This document shows positions 33,840 to 45,130 of a DNA stretch of 64,000 nt, one piece after another. Origin of the DNA: Chromera velia (Eukaryota; Sar; Chromeraceae); the NCBI GenBank assembly GCA_018398765.1, contig JAHBMJ010001438.1, positions 60,423 to 124,422 of the forward strand, read 5' to 3'. Under the pieces are notes generated by a model, which was not told the origin of the DNA, did no database searches, and saw only the letters and a program-made list of their open reading frames with translations. How positions within the stretch are numbered: position 1 is the stretch's first letter; each line of letters begins with the position of its first letter. Made by a program: the position numbers and the translations under genes.

Positions 33840-35285
33840 GGAGTATGCGCGCAGGTGTGTATATGAAGAGACCTTCACTTGGATTTTCGTAGCTCCATTT
33901 TGCAGCTGTTTTTGGTTCTGGCTAAATCACTCACAGCTCATTTGCTCACTGAATCGCTCTTTGTCCTTTCCTCCCCTGGTTCTCAGTATGTCCTTTTCCT
34001 CTCGTCTTTTTCTCTCATTGACAGAGAGCCTGCTGACCCGCCGTCGAGTGACCGCCTCTCGACACCAGTCCCCTGCTCGATCTTGCTGTGCGTTCAGCTA
34101 TCTCGAGGCAGTTTACGAGACATTCCGGCCCCTTCAGAGATCTTCCAGCACTCGAAGCTTTGAGTCGGATGGGCGATGTGTCTGATGCCCTGAAGCGAAT
34201 CGGACAATAGCCATGAGAGCAAGGGAGAAGGGGGGGAGAAGGGAGCCGAAGACGATTCAGAGAGAGACGAGGACGAAGAGTTAGATAAGGATGATTGGGG
34301 GTCAGGAAATATGGGGGGCACAGAGGCGGCATTGACTTTTCTCAGGGCCATCGGGGAGGCAGCAAAATCTCAGTGTGACTCTGAAGAAGAAGGGGAGAAG
34401 GAAGATAAGAAGCAAAAGGGGACGCTTGGAGACAAATTGTCTTCCTCCGCTTCCTCTTCAGCTGCCGCGGCAGCTTCTGCTGCTCCAGACAGAAGCTCGG
34501 CCAGTGATGAAAAACAGACCCCACCCAATGAGACAAAAAAGAAAAGAGGGAAAAGGGACGGGAAGAAAAAGAGACGCCCCTTGAAGAAAAGAGACGTATT
34601 CCCGTATCCCCACTCAGCGGAGGCTGCTGTCCGTTGGATCAGAGGCCCTTTCTACGGGAAAGATGGAGCCTATTTGCGCTGGTCCTCTCTGCGTGACAAG
34701 ATTCTCTCCAACAGACCTCCAAAGAAAGCGCAGGAGGCGTTGGGGAAGGACAAGGTTACCCAGTTGGAGGTGAATGCAATTTAATGCCACTGCAAGTGAG
34801 TGACTGAATTTTCATTCCCACCAATCAGACTAGATGATGATGTCACTTGAATTGATATGAGATTCAGCTGTAGCGACATCTACTCTGTCTTCCATCCTGT
34901 CAACGAGTGAAAGCCATGGAATACGGATTGATTGATTGCTACCACGCTTTGTTGGATATCTCCTTTTGTGGAAATGCTTTTCGTTTTCTTTCTCAATGGA
35001 TAGGATCGATCAGCCTCTCTTCACAAGGGAAGTAGAAGCTCAACGACAGATCACCTTTTTTTTTACAGTCTTCAAATTGGACCTCAATTCTCAGAGATGT
35101 ACACGGACAGACAACCCAGCTGGCATATATATCTGTTTCTGAATACATGTATGAACACGTGCATGTATCTGTGTGTATGTGCGTTTTCACATCCGTACTT
35201 GTGTACTTGTGTGCGTGTGCATGCATGCGTGTGTGTGTGTATGTGTGTGTGTGTGGGTGTGTGTGTGCAGGTGTGTGCAGGTGTA

Positions 35286-35324
<39 letters not shown>

Positions 35325-35438
35325 ATGTGCGTGTGCGTGTGCGTGTGCATGTGTGTGCGTGTGTGTGTGCGTGTGTGTGTGTGTGTGTGCGTCTGTATGT
35401 CTGTGTGTCTGTGTCTGAGTCTGAGAGTGAGAAAGAGG

Positions 35439-35469
<31 letters not shown>

Positions 35470-36221
35470 AAAAAGAAAGAAAGACTCTTAATACTGGCTG
35501 GATGTAGCGTGTTGTGTACAAATTCGTAGGCGGTAGCGTATTGACAGACCTGATTGACGTTTCTGCATCGTCTTATTTCTTCTCGTCATGGTCTCCCGAA
35601 TTTTGCATTCGCTATCTATTTCTCGCTCTATTTGTGTGTGTGGGTGTGTATCTCCATGTGTGGATCTTCACCCGAGATCACTCCGTCCTTCCAACGTGCA
35701 GATGGGATGTCGACTGGAGCGTGTATGCCAAAGCCGTTCCCTTCCGAGGTGTCCTGTGGCTCCACTCATCCCCTCAGAACCTCCTCGAGGTCTGCCAGGC
35801 ACTGGAGCCCCCCCCTGAGGGGGCACTCTGCAGAGAGGGGCAGCTGTGGGGGAACGAGTCCGACCACAAACTGTTCTGGTACAGGGCGTGGACAGGGGTG
35901 ATCGAGACTCCGGGACCACCTCGGACGTCCCTCCCCCTCGGAGGTTGGCAACCCTTCCGGTTAGACCTTAAGCCACGCTCCACGCGCTTTCAGACTCGGG
36001 TGGCTGCAGGAGGAGAAGATGAGGCCGTCAATGACACGGGGGCAGAAGCGAATAAACCCGTTCTTCCAACTGCTGAAACGGGGGAGGGGGAACAGCCGGT
36101 GCCGCGCGGTATGTTATCGCCTGACATTCCTTTTTGGAGTGAATGGTGGAATTACAGCATTGAGCCTTTAGAAGACTCTGTGTATTCAAACGCCCTTCTG
36201 GAGTCCGGAAACACTGAATAA
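32234..36221 (+). pseudogene. 2-oxoglutarate/Fe(II) oxygenase-like locus, apparently eroded
   Basis: The first segment (32234-32680) has KAKPAPCGKGEET and LHFHQLIAYQ, which match the approach to the catalytic fold of a prolyl-hydroxylase-like family. A TAA at 32678-32680 stands in frame, and the same frame then runs on with GDFFCLYRDTMKLPG and GKRPSWCCWLSSSFHEVRLI up to about 33660. In active relatives the iron site is His-x-Asp plus a distal His. Here the first position is Tyr (YRD), while Asp and a distal His (FHEV) remain. A middle segment (about 34040-34784) is acidic, then Lys-rich, with a frame change near 34195. A last exon (35702-36221, after a CAG acceptor) has LWGNESDHKLFWYRAW and ends in TAA. 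Enzyme activity is unlikely. A functional non-catalytic gene with unusual splicing cannot be excluded. Confidence 0.55.
35215..35480. repeat. (TG)n microsatellite followed by (GAAA)n
   Basis: About 190 bases of alternating TG with GCAT interruptions, then a purine tract of GAAA words up to about 35480. It lies in the presumed last intron of the oxygenase-like locus. Confidence 0.92.
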
Positions 36222-36587
36222 AACCTAAATAAATAAATAAAAAGAATCATAAAATTTAAACCGATCAAAACACTAGTTGAAACAGTGTGTTACACTAGGA
36301 CCAGGTGACTAGGTGTCACAAATCATTAGCTCCCAGATATAAAACTATCTCTTTGTAACTCCTGTATAGATCAAGGTATCACTGTGACTGTCGGTCAATT
36401 AAGGAAAAAAATATATCGTGATTCATGATAAACCATAATAAACCCGGGCCCTCGGGGTATAAAAAAAAAAACACAGTCTCTGGGGCGAATTTCATTAACT
36501 TTTTTGTTGTTGTTTAAACTTGTTTTTCAATGACCAGGCAGACCAGCTCTAGGATCAGCTTAATCAAAGCATAGCAATACTATGTAG
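36222..36587. other. Gene-free stretch between oxygenase-like locus and retroelement
   Basis: AT-rich, with a poly-A run near 36461-36472. It should contain the 3' end of the upstream locus. No further feature seen. Confidence 0.5.
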
Positions 36588-36890
36588 TGAAATGAACTAG
36601 AATAATCCAGTCAAGGACATCAGTCTAGTCACTTATACGGTTTTCTATACAGGAATAATAATGCAAGACGTTTGTCCGGTTTCTGCTCTCATCGATCGAG
36701 AGTTGTTCCATCGAATCACCCTGAGTATTTCACTAAGCAACTTCACAATATGGATTGATGCATGCATTTTCTCCATAATGTCTCAAGCCCCACCATACTG
36801 ATAGGCAACGTAGCGGCACGGGACCGGCCAAGTCAGGCCGACCAATGCACGCCCGCCTCCTCTCTATAAATGCATGGCTGATTACATGCA
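36588..36890 (-). repeat. LTR of Ty1/copia element (3' LTR in element orientation)
   Basis: About 300 bases starting TGAAATGAACTAGAATAATC match the LTR at 42410-42711 in direct orientation. About 21 differences by eye, almost all transitions, suggest roughly 7 percent divergence and hence a fairly old insertion. Confidence 0.88.
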
Positions 36891-39800
36891 TTCCTTTTTT
36901 TTTTTTTTTTTACAGGACAATTGGAGATGGGGTCGACGTGACAGAAGGAGAGGAGTGGGAAGTAAAAAAAGGGAGTAAAAACTCAATGGACATTGGCTTT
37001 ATCAAGGGGTCAGCCATGTTAGAATGGGAAGGGATGAACGAAAGGCGGATGGAAGCTTTATTCAGCGCATCACGGAGGCAAAGGGTATGCAAGACGAGTG
37101 TGCGGGCGATTTTTCGATGATGCAGAGCTGAAGTGACTCTATGACGGATTGGAGGGCACGCTCGGTCGGACGGGGCATCTCACTGGAAACCAGCTTCAGC
37201 AAGTCATTGGAGTCTACCCCCACTTCAGTCGTGACTCCCGCTTTCTAGACGCACCTCAAGACAGGCAAAAGGCACTCTAAGAAATTAACGAGGTCATGAG
37301 CAGCGTAGAGTTCAGCTCGGGTGGAAGACCGGGCGACTCGCTTTTGGGAAAATGCCCACCAGTGCAGGATAACAGACTTCAAAGTGAAGAGCCACCCAGA
37401 CTGTGGATGCACATTTCTGGCAAACCCCAATACGGCATCGCTCTATGACTTAGTGGAGAGGGGGGATGATGTGGAAGGGACATCAGAGCGAGAGATACGG
37501 AGGATGCGGGAGGTGGTGGTGCATCGGGCATAACGGAGAAGGGAAAAGAGATAATCAGCGTCGGCGTGAGTAGGAGCGGAGGAATGATGGCTCAGTTGAT
37601 TGTACCCTTGTGACAAGTCGGGGCGAGTGTCTCGTGCAATCCATGAAAGACACCCCAGCCTTTCACGAAAGGTTTTTCCTTCCTGGGCTGTCAAGAGACG
37701 GGACGGTTCGGAGGGAAGCTCGCGAGACGATAGGGGGAGGGGGAATAAATCAGGAGGGGCAGTGGGGACAGAAGAGGGAACGGAAGCAGAAGAATCTGCA
37801 GAATCCCCCATATCCTCAGGGAGGGGGAGACACAGGAGGTACTCGGTTTGGTGGACGTGCACGGAGTCCCGTGACACAATGTTATTGAAATCCACCCCTG
37901 CCCAGCGGAGGGTTCCGTTCTTGGGTTTGGTGATTTTTATCTGGCAACCTTCTTTGGCTGCAATCTTGCGTGCTAGCTGAACTGCAGACCGACCAATGGG
38001 CAGGATAGCAAAGTCGTCAATAAACGTGGGAAGGATACCAAGGAGGTGGGAAGTGGAGGCCTCAGGTTTATCCGTCTATTTCCACCACATTCCTCGAACA
38101 GAGGAAGGTACCCACGCTGCTGCTGTAAGCATCTTGTTGCAAGAGCGGTCCCACAAATTTTCAGAGTCACAGAGCCCGTAAAGCATGCGGTTGAGGAGCC
38201 ACAGGAACTAAGTCTTCCCATGGTCTGGGTGATCTTTCGAGGGATGGACATAAAGGGAATCGGAACGGAGAGCCGTGAGGTACGCTGTTTTTACATCGGC
38301 CACAACGATTTCACGGGGGTCAAAGTCAGAGTGAGCAAAGGCCATGACAAGGGCAATGCACATGGCAGACTGGGAAGCGGTAGCGCAGGACGTTGTAACT
38401 CTTTCACGGCGGTCGAAGAAAGGAGTGCCATCAGCAACGACTCGAGACTTGTACGTCTAAGAACCTTCCTCGGCACGCTTCTCGGTGTTAACAAAATAGG
38501 TGGGCACAGCAGAGTGGTGGTGCTCGGCATCTATTTCTGCGATCGGGACTTGCTTGTACACATCATTGTTGGTAAGTGACTGCAACTCTGCGGCACGGGA
38601 CGTGGCTTGCCCGTCGAGCTGTTCTACTGTGAGCCCCTAGCGTGGGACAGGAATATGAGTTGTGGCAGCTTAATTGGAATGCACTGGGCCCTACCTGAGT
38701 GTCCTTGTTCCACAAATACACAATAGACGCACCTACAACTGGAGTCGGGTGGGGGGGAGGAGGGAAGATGGCAGCCGCAGCTGCTAAGGAGGTAAGGGAA
38801 TCGAAAGACAACCGATCGGTGGGGAACACTGTTTCTAGGCTGGCAAGGAGAACACTTCGGTATTACTCAGTGTCACAGAGGCGGGAGGGGAGAGTCTCCT
38901 CGGCAGAGAAGATAATGTTTCGCTCAATAACCTCTTCTGGGACCAAAAAGCAAAGCTCAGGCCCACACCCAGAAGGTTTTTATGCACCGTATAAAAGTTT
39001 GGGGCGGCCCCTGAGAGGGCACCATGCAGGCTGCATGCGTTGGCTTGCAAGAGGCTGCTTGCCGTTTGATCCCCATGCTTGAACCTCAACCCGTCCCTCA
39101 CCTTCAGAGTACCAAGGAACAGCGGCCTGTGTTCTCATCCCACCAAAGAATGAGCTCATCTTTACTAAAATCAGTGATGTCAAACTTGGAAGATGGTGGC
39201 TGGTCAGACGGACACTGTATGTCTGAAGACTGCTACGGTTACTGCTGCTGCGCCTGGTAAGGAGACCCAACAGATGTGTTCAGGCGCTCGGAAGGGGAGT
39301 CCGACGGCAACAGAACGACATAGACAGGGTCTGGGTAGGGGCTATCATTGGAACGGATGCACTTGCGATGCAACAGGATGGGTCGTCCAGAAGGAAGATG
39401 CAATTGGAATACATGCTCACTTCTGTGTTGCAGAACAGTTGCAGAAGTCTAGAAGGGTGCAAACTTGACGCGGGGATGGTCAAGGTGATGGTAGAGGACG
39501 GACGAGCCAATAGGGAATGGGGACGTCTCGGCAGAGGGGCGATGGGAGGTCTGAAGGAGGTCACGCAGGGCATCGATGGGAGGACTGGGTGGCTGGGCAC
39601 CCCAGCGTAGCTCGAATGCCATTGAGCTCTAAGACTTGTGAGTAGACCCTCGAGGCTGATGATTGTATTTAGCTGTGGTAAGGGAAGCAAACTCCTTCCA
39701 ATGCGAATTGTTAAGACCTCGATCTCTGAGAATGTCCCACAAAATCGTGAGCCACTCACGATGGGAATGCTCTGTTTTGCCGAGAGAGTGGTGGCTGCCT

Positions 39801-42409
39801 ACAGGGGTCAAGGGGTTTGTGGCTTCCCGCTCAGCCAACCACTCACACCAATCACCTTGAAATTCGGGCCCGTGATCGGTCATCACCTCAGGGGTGAGGT
39901 CACCCTCCGGACTGCGGGACCAACAATCATAGGTGGCACGGATTGTGGCAGAATCTTTTGTTTCAACTACCTCTTGAGCGAACCAGTCATCATGTTGGTC
40001 TTGGATGTGCAATGAATACCCCCCTTTCAACCCTATCACAAGGTCAGAACATATTTGCTACCCGGGGCGATCGACCTTCAAAAACCTCCGGGTGCCGTCT
40101 CCCCCATGCCTCGGCTTCACATGCACACACATGCCCCCTCAGATGTATAGGAGCAGGGCACGTTGAACAGCACGGCGGGAAATGCTGCTACAACTGGGAA
40201 GAAGGTCAGAAAGGGACGCACGGAGGGAACACTAAGTGGCCTCGATGCCTGCGTGTCCTAACCATTCATGATGTGCGCAGATGAATTCATCAACAGTGGC
40301 TTTGATAGAGATAAGAGGGGGGTTCTGTGAGAAAGAATATTTTGGCTGCTGAGAAAGAGGCTAATTGGAGGCTGGAGAACTGTTATAAGATGATGAAACG
40401 GGGGGAGAGACAGTAGATTCTCCCAAATGGGTTTTCAGAACATGAGACTGGGTGCGATTTCCTCGGTGCTGCTTCTTCTGTTTGGCTGCCTTAAAACGAG
40501 TGGGGAGGTACCCATTTGCGAGAACAACTGGAGAAAGAGACAACGGAGGGGACACAGGCGATGCAAGGTCCACTGCAACGGCCTCTGAAAACACAGAAGG
40601 GGAATTCAAAGCGGGTGGGGACTTGGGTGGGGAAGTCCCATCTATCTCCAGAGGCAGAAAAAATAAATCATTTTCTGTATGGAGAAAATTGATAACGGTG
40701 GAGGGGAATTCCAAAGATCCAGTCCGATAGTCAAATCGCGCGCCTAGTTTGATGAGACGCTGATTGCCGATGAGTGGGAGGGTGACTGCTTCTGTTTCCA
40801 TGATGGATGGTTTCAACACAGCAGGCTGCCCATTTAGTTTATAAGGAATGGTGGCATGGCGCCGTATCCTCACTTTCGTTCGACAAGCAGTAACAACGGA
40901 AAGAGGTGTCGGTAAATTAGTCTCAGTTCATTGCAACCCTGACTCTTCAGCATGCTTGTTCAGCCAGCCACGAGTGCATGTAATACCACTTACACCCAGA
41001 TCAAGCAAACACATAAAACCGTCAAAAGAGAAACTAAAAGAAACAGGAAGAAAAAAAACTGACTGTGCTAAATGCCCTACAGCGGCAGCTGTAGGGGAGG
41101 CCTCCGAATCTGCATCCGATGTCTCTGACTCATTTGTCTCGCCAGTCAAGGCGCCTCCCTACTGATAAGCACGCCCCTTCCCTGATCCTGGAGACTGTTT
41201 CCCCCTCTTTCCCTGCCCACCCCCATTCCTGTCGGACCTGCCCCCGCCTCCGCTGTAGCCGTAAGCCCTCAAGAGGGCAAAGTGGTCACGGGCGAGGTCA
41301 CAGTCACCAGTCTTGTGTCCCCAGTGATCATAATCGCTGCAGTAGTGCTGTTTCAGGCACTCTTCGGGACGGTAGGTCCTGTGCTTACAGTGAGGGCGCT
41401 TTCAAAACGGCCCACTCGTACGGGGCCAAGGGTGGCCAGTGGAAAAGTGACCCGTTAGCTGCACGCCGTGCGTTTGTGCGGGAATGGACGGATTGGCAGG
41501 GAGATAGGAAAAACAAGAGGGCTGGACAAAGTGATAGAATTTGGCTACCGCATCATCATCTCGATCCGTTGAAAAGCATATCGGGGGCGATGCTGCTCTC
41601 GACATTCGCATGCACAATGCTGTTAGAAATGCTGTTGATGAGGACCAAGGAAGCGAGCTGCCCCTGACGGTGGATGAGGGAGTTAAGGAGGGGAACGAGC
41701 TTCTTCTCCACCCTCCAAGTGCTGAGATCGGTTTTATCCCCTGCCCCGGACCATACAGGGACAATCTCTTCCTGCAACAAGAGACGGGAAATTTCTCGGC
41801 AGGCTACCTTCACCATCTCGATGTACTTCTCTACGTTGGGGAAGTTAGAAGTGGACAGAGTAAAAAGGGAGAGGAAGTTTGTGAACATCCGCTTGTGTTC
41901 GGTTTCCCCCGACGACTGCAAGATGACATTCTTGCAGTGTTCAACATCATTAGACTTGGGGGGGGAGAGATCTAAGACAAGATCGTAGAGCTCAGGATAT
42001 TTTTGCAAACCTTGGCGGAATGCTGCTGCACGGATGTCTGACGGCGCACTCGCAGGCTGCAATTTGCAGTAGTCTTCAAACACCTTGACAATCGCGACTC
42101 TACCCCCGTGAGTGTCCTTAAAGGGGAGCTCACACTTCCATGGGGCGAATTTCCCCGTGTTAGTGATGGGGGTAGGAGTCGGAGATGGAACAGAAGTGGA
42201 TTAAGAAAGAAATAACTGCACCAATTTATTAACATTGGCGGTCAACAAGTCTAAGTCAGAGGGGCTAGGGCTTTGATCAGAAGGGCTTTTGGAGATAAAA
42301 CGGCGATTGGCCCCTTGAGGTTTGTTTCTGTCCATCAGAGAGGGAAAGATACACTCTGATACAGACCAATAGACCCTGAGGAGAAAAAGGAAAGAACTAA
42401 CTGCTACCA

Positions 42410-42711
42410 TGAAATGAACTAGAATAATCCAGTCAAAGACATCAGTCTAGTCACTTACACAATTCTCTATACAGGAATAATAATGCAAGACGTTTGTCCG
42501 GCTTCTACTCTCATCAATCGAGAGTTGTTCCATCGAATCACCCTGAGTATTTCACTAAGCAACTTCACAACATGGATTAACGCATGCATTTTCTCCGTAA
42601 TGTCTCAAGCCCCGCCGCACCGATAGGCAACGCAGCAGCACGGGACCGGCCAAGTCGGGCCAACCAATGCACGCCTGCCTCCTCTCTGTAAGTGGCTGAT
42701 TACATGTAGCA
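42410..42711 (-). repeat. LTR of Ty1/copia element (5' LTR in element orientation)
   Basis: Direct repeat of 36588-36890, starting TGAAATGAACTAGAATAATC. It bounds the element on the Gag side. The exact 3' border and the target duplication are unclear by eye. Confidence 0.88.
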
Positions 42712-45130
42712 CCTTGCAACACTATAGTAACAGTTGTAGAACAGTGTAACAACATTTTTTAATCATTTCAACATAGAAAGCCAGACAAAAAGAATAGTAG
42801 TAGAACAACACTTAAACAACAGTTATTGATTGAACTTGATTCATACTACAACATATGAAGAACACTTAAACAACACACTTTTTAGCTTGACATAGCCTGA
42901 CATCAGAAAAAGAATAAAAAAGAGAAAAGGGGAAACGCATGACCAATTTTTTTTAATTACCTCTATAGCTATATATATAAGGCTCTAGCCCGGGCCTTAA
43001 TTCAACCGTGACCATACATTTTTTTTTCTTTAATTTTTAGTGATCATTTCCTATAGGTCTCACTAGTAGGTGCTTTCATATTATACTATTAAATAAAACT
43101 ACCTGGAAAACTACCGTGACCAGACTTAAATTACGGACTGAATTTACGGTTGATACATCGGCTGTGTCAGTGCTTCCGGCTTCGAAAGCTGTTGCGACGG
43201 CCCTATAAAATTCAATGAGAAGGATGCAAAAGGCAGCATAGAAGCCATCATGGCGTCCTACTCCTCACAAGGAAGCCTTTTTTGATGATAAGGGGGAGGT
43301 AGAGAGCAGCAACAGATGGTAGCACAGAGAGAAAGACACCAGGAGAGGTATGACAGGCATGCGGTAGCAGAGGAAGACTGGGTGAACAAAGTGATGTGTT
43401 CTTTCTTTCCATTTCTTTCTTCCCTTTTTTCTTTCCTTCTTTCCCTCCTTCTTTCTTGTAGTCTTTCTTAAAGCTTTTGAATTTTCTTCAGCTCTTTTTT
43501 CTTTGTTTGAATCAAATCTTTTCTTCTGTTTTTTTTCTTTCAAATAAATCAAGTTGATCTTTGCAAGCACTCATCTTTTGGATTTTCCCCTTTTTGGTCG
43601 TTCAGAGCTTTGACTGTTTTGAATGACCAACCTGGCCTTCGGGCGGCGTATGTCAGTTAAATTCTAAGAGATCGAACACTTTTGCATCCGACTTTCCGTT
43701 CTTCATCATGAAAAACCGAAGGTGACACATGGTGCTCTCTGCTGCAAAAATGCATGTTTTATGTTAAATTAGGGTTGGTAAATGCCATCAGTGCTAAATG
43801 TGGATATTTACAATACCTCTAGTATCGACATCGGCATTTAAAACGGAATTTTATAGCAAAAATAACGTTTTTACTACTGTGCAGTAGATATCAATAGATT
43901 AATTGAGTCTATCTTATAGAATGTCACTTAGTAAGAATGATTGATTGATTGAAGAGTTTATCATGAGAATCGGGCATACAATCACTACAACTATCGATCT
44001 TACTATTCTAAGCCTAGTTCCAAGCATTTTTTAAAGCAGAAAAAACGACTCCAAGAGTCAGAAGGAGTCTAAAGAACGGACTTTTGAGGACAAGACTGGG
44101 GTCTGACATCTGAAAAAGCTCAGGCCAAACAGGCCTCTCTGGACTCAGAAGTTCAGAAAGGGCTGTGATGCATCAATAATGATAAAAGGTATACCAACAC
44201 TCTCCATCTGGTCCATGCAGGTAATTTAGTTCCACCAGGGGATAATAGATACATGGTTAGTGCACTGTGGACTCCAACAGCTAGTCCAACAACATGGATA
44301 AAAATTATTATACACTTGTTAAACTCAGATCTTATAGTTAGTCAGTTAATGATCATGCAGTAGATTTCAGTCTACAGTCAAGATATTTTTAGCAGTTAAT
44401 TCTACACTTCTTAAATTTCTACTTAAGTTTATGAAAGTCCTATACTAGGTCTTATAGGCCAGGTTGATCGATTCAGGTCAAAGGTCAGACCGTTAGTCTA
44501 AGACTCTAATCAAACTATGAAATATGTCGGCATTATATTGAAACATAAATGTCGTTCTTGATCAGTGCCGTTTATACCTCTAGTATCGATAATGGCATTT
44601 ATCGCTTACAGCCTAGCTTGCGGCATTTACCAACACTATATTAAATGTGGTGTGTTGTTGTATACATGCATGCATGGTATAACGTAATGTGCACGGATGT
44701 ATGGTGTAAAGCGGACGCTAAATAACTGGTACGCAGGTCTAGGGCTTCAGCCTCGAACACAATGTAATCCTGTCGATACACTAGTTTCGATGTTGGACTC
44801 GGTCCCTCAAATATGACCATGGTATAAGTGTTGTTTCTAGATAATAATACTAATAATAATTATACTATAATATAATTAAGAAAACATCGTTAATCGATCA
44901 ATCATACAATTAACTAGTCAGTCAATAAGCTATAGTCAATCCTAGAGCTAGTCCTAGAGTCAATCAATCTCAATTTTTAGTTCACAATGGAGTCAATCAC
45001 TATATAGATCAATATATGAAGGCTATACTAGCTTGAAACTAGGCTTGAAAGTTAGTGTCAGATTAAAATATTTAGCCTGAGAAAGACGTCCTAAACAGTA
45101 GTAAACACGTTGATACTCTTAATGGATGTG
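42712..45130. other. Gene-free AT-rich stretch
   Basis: AT-rich, with a pyrimidine-rich patch (TTCTTTC words) near 43400-43460. It includes the second copy of dispersed repeat 3 (44034-44320). No credible coding frame or RNA gene. Confidence 0.5.
44034..44320. repeat. Dispersed repeat 3, copy near the LRR gene
   Basis: Direct-orientation copy of 29926-30190, beginning GCAGAAAAAACGACTCC and keeping the words GGACTCAGAAGT and AAAGGGCTGTGA. It lies about 0.8 kb downstream of the LRR gene that ends at 45131. Confidence 0.75.

Larger units (their letters stand above)
36588..42711 (-). mobile_element. Decayed Ty1/copia LTR retroelement
   Basis: A 6.1-kb fossil with LTRs at both ends, coded on the minus strand. 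In element order it has a Gag-like region (about 42200-41550), a zinc-knuckle/protease region (about 41250-40950), an integrase core (about 40040-39630), reverse transcriptase (about 38830-37600) and RNase H (about 37430-37245). Integrase before reverse transcriptase places it in Ty1/copia. Recognisable phrases include GCLSWIARDTRPDLS near the end of the reverse transcriptase and SSTRAELYAAHD in RNase H. The reading frames are broken in many places (of the order of ten), so it is a dead copy. LTR divergence of about 7 percent indicates moderate age. Confidence 0.88.

Noticed and set aside
35084-35521. Several overlapping frames in the TG repeat region (Cys/Val or Thr/His repeats)
   Set aside because: Microsatellite artefacts.
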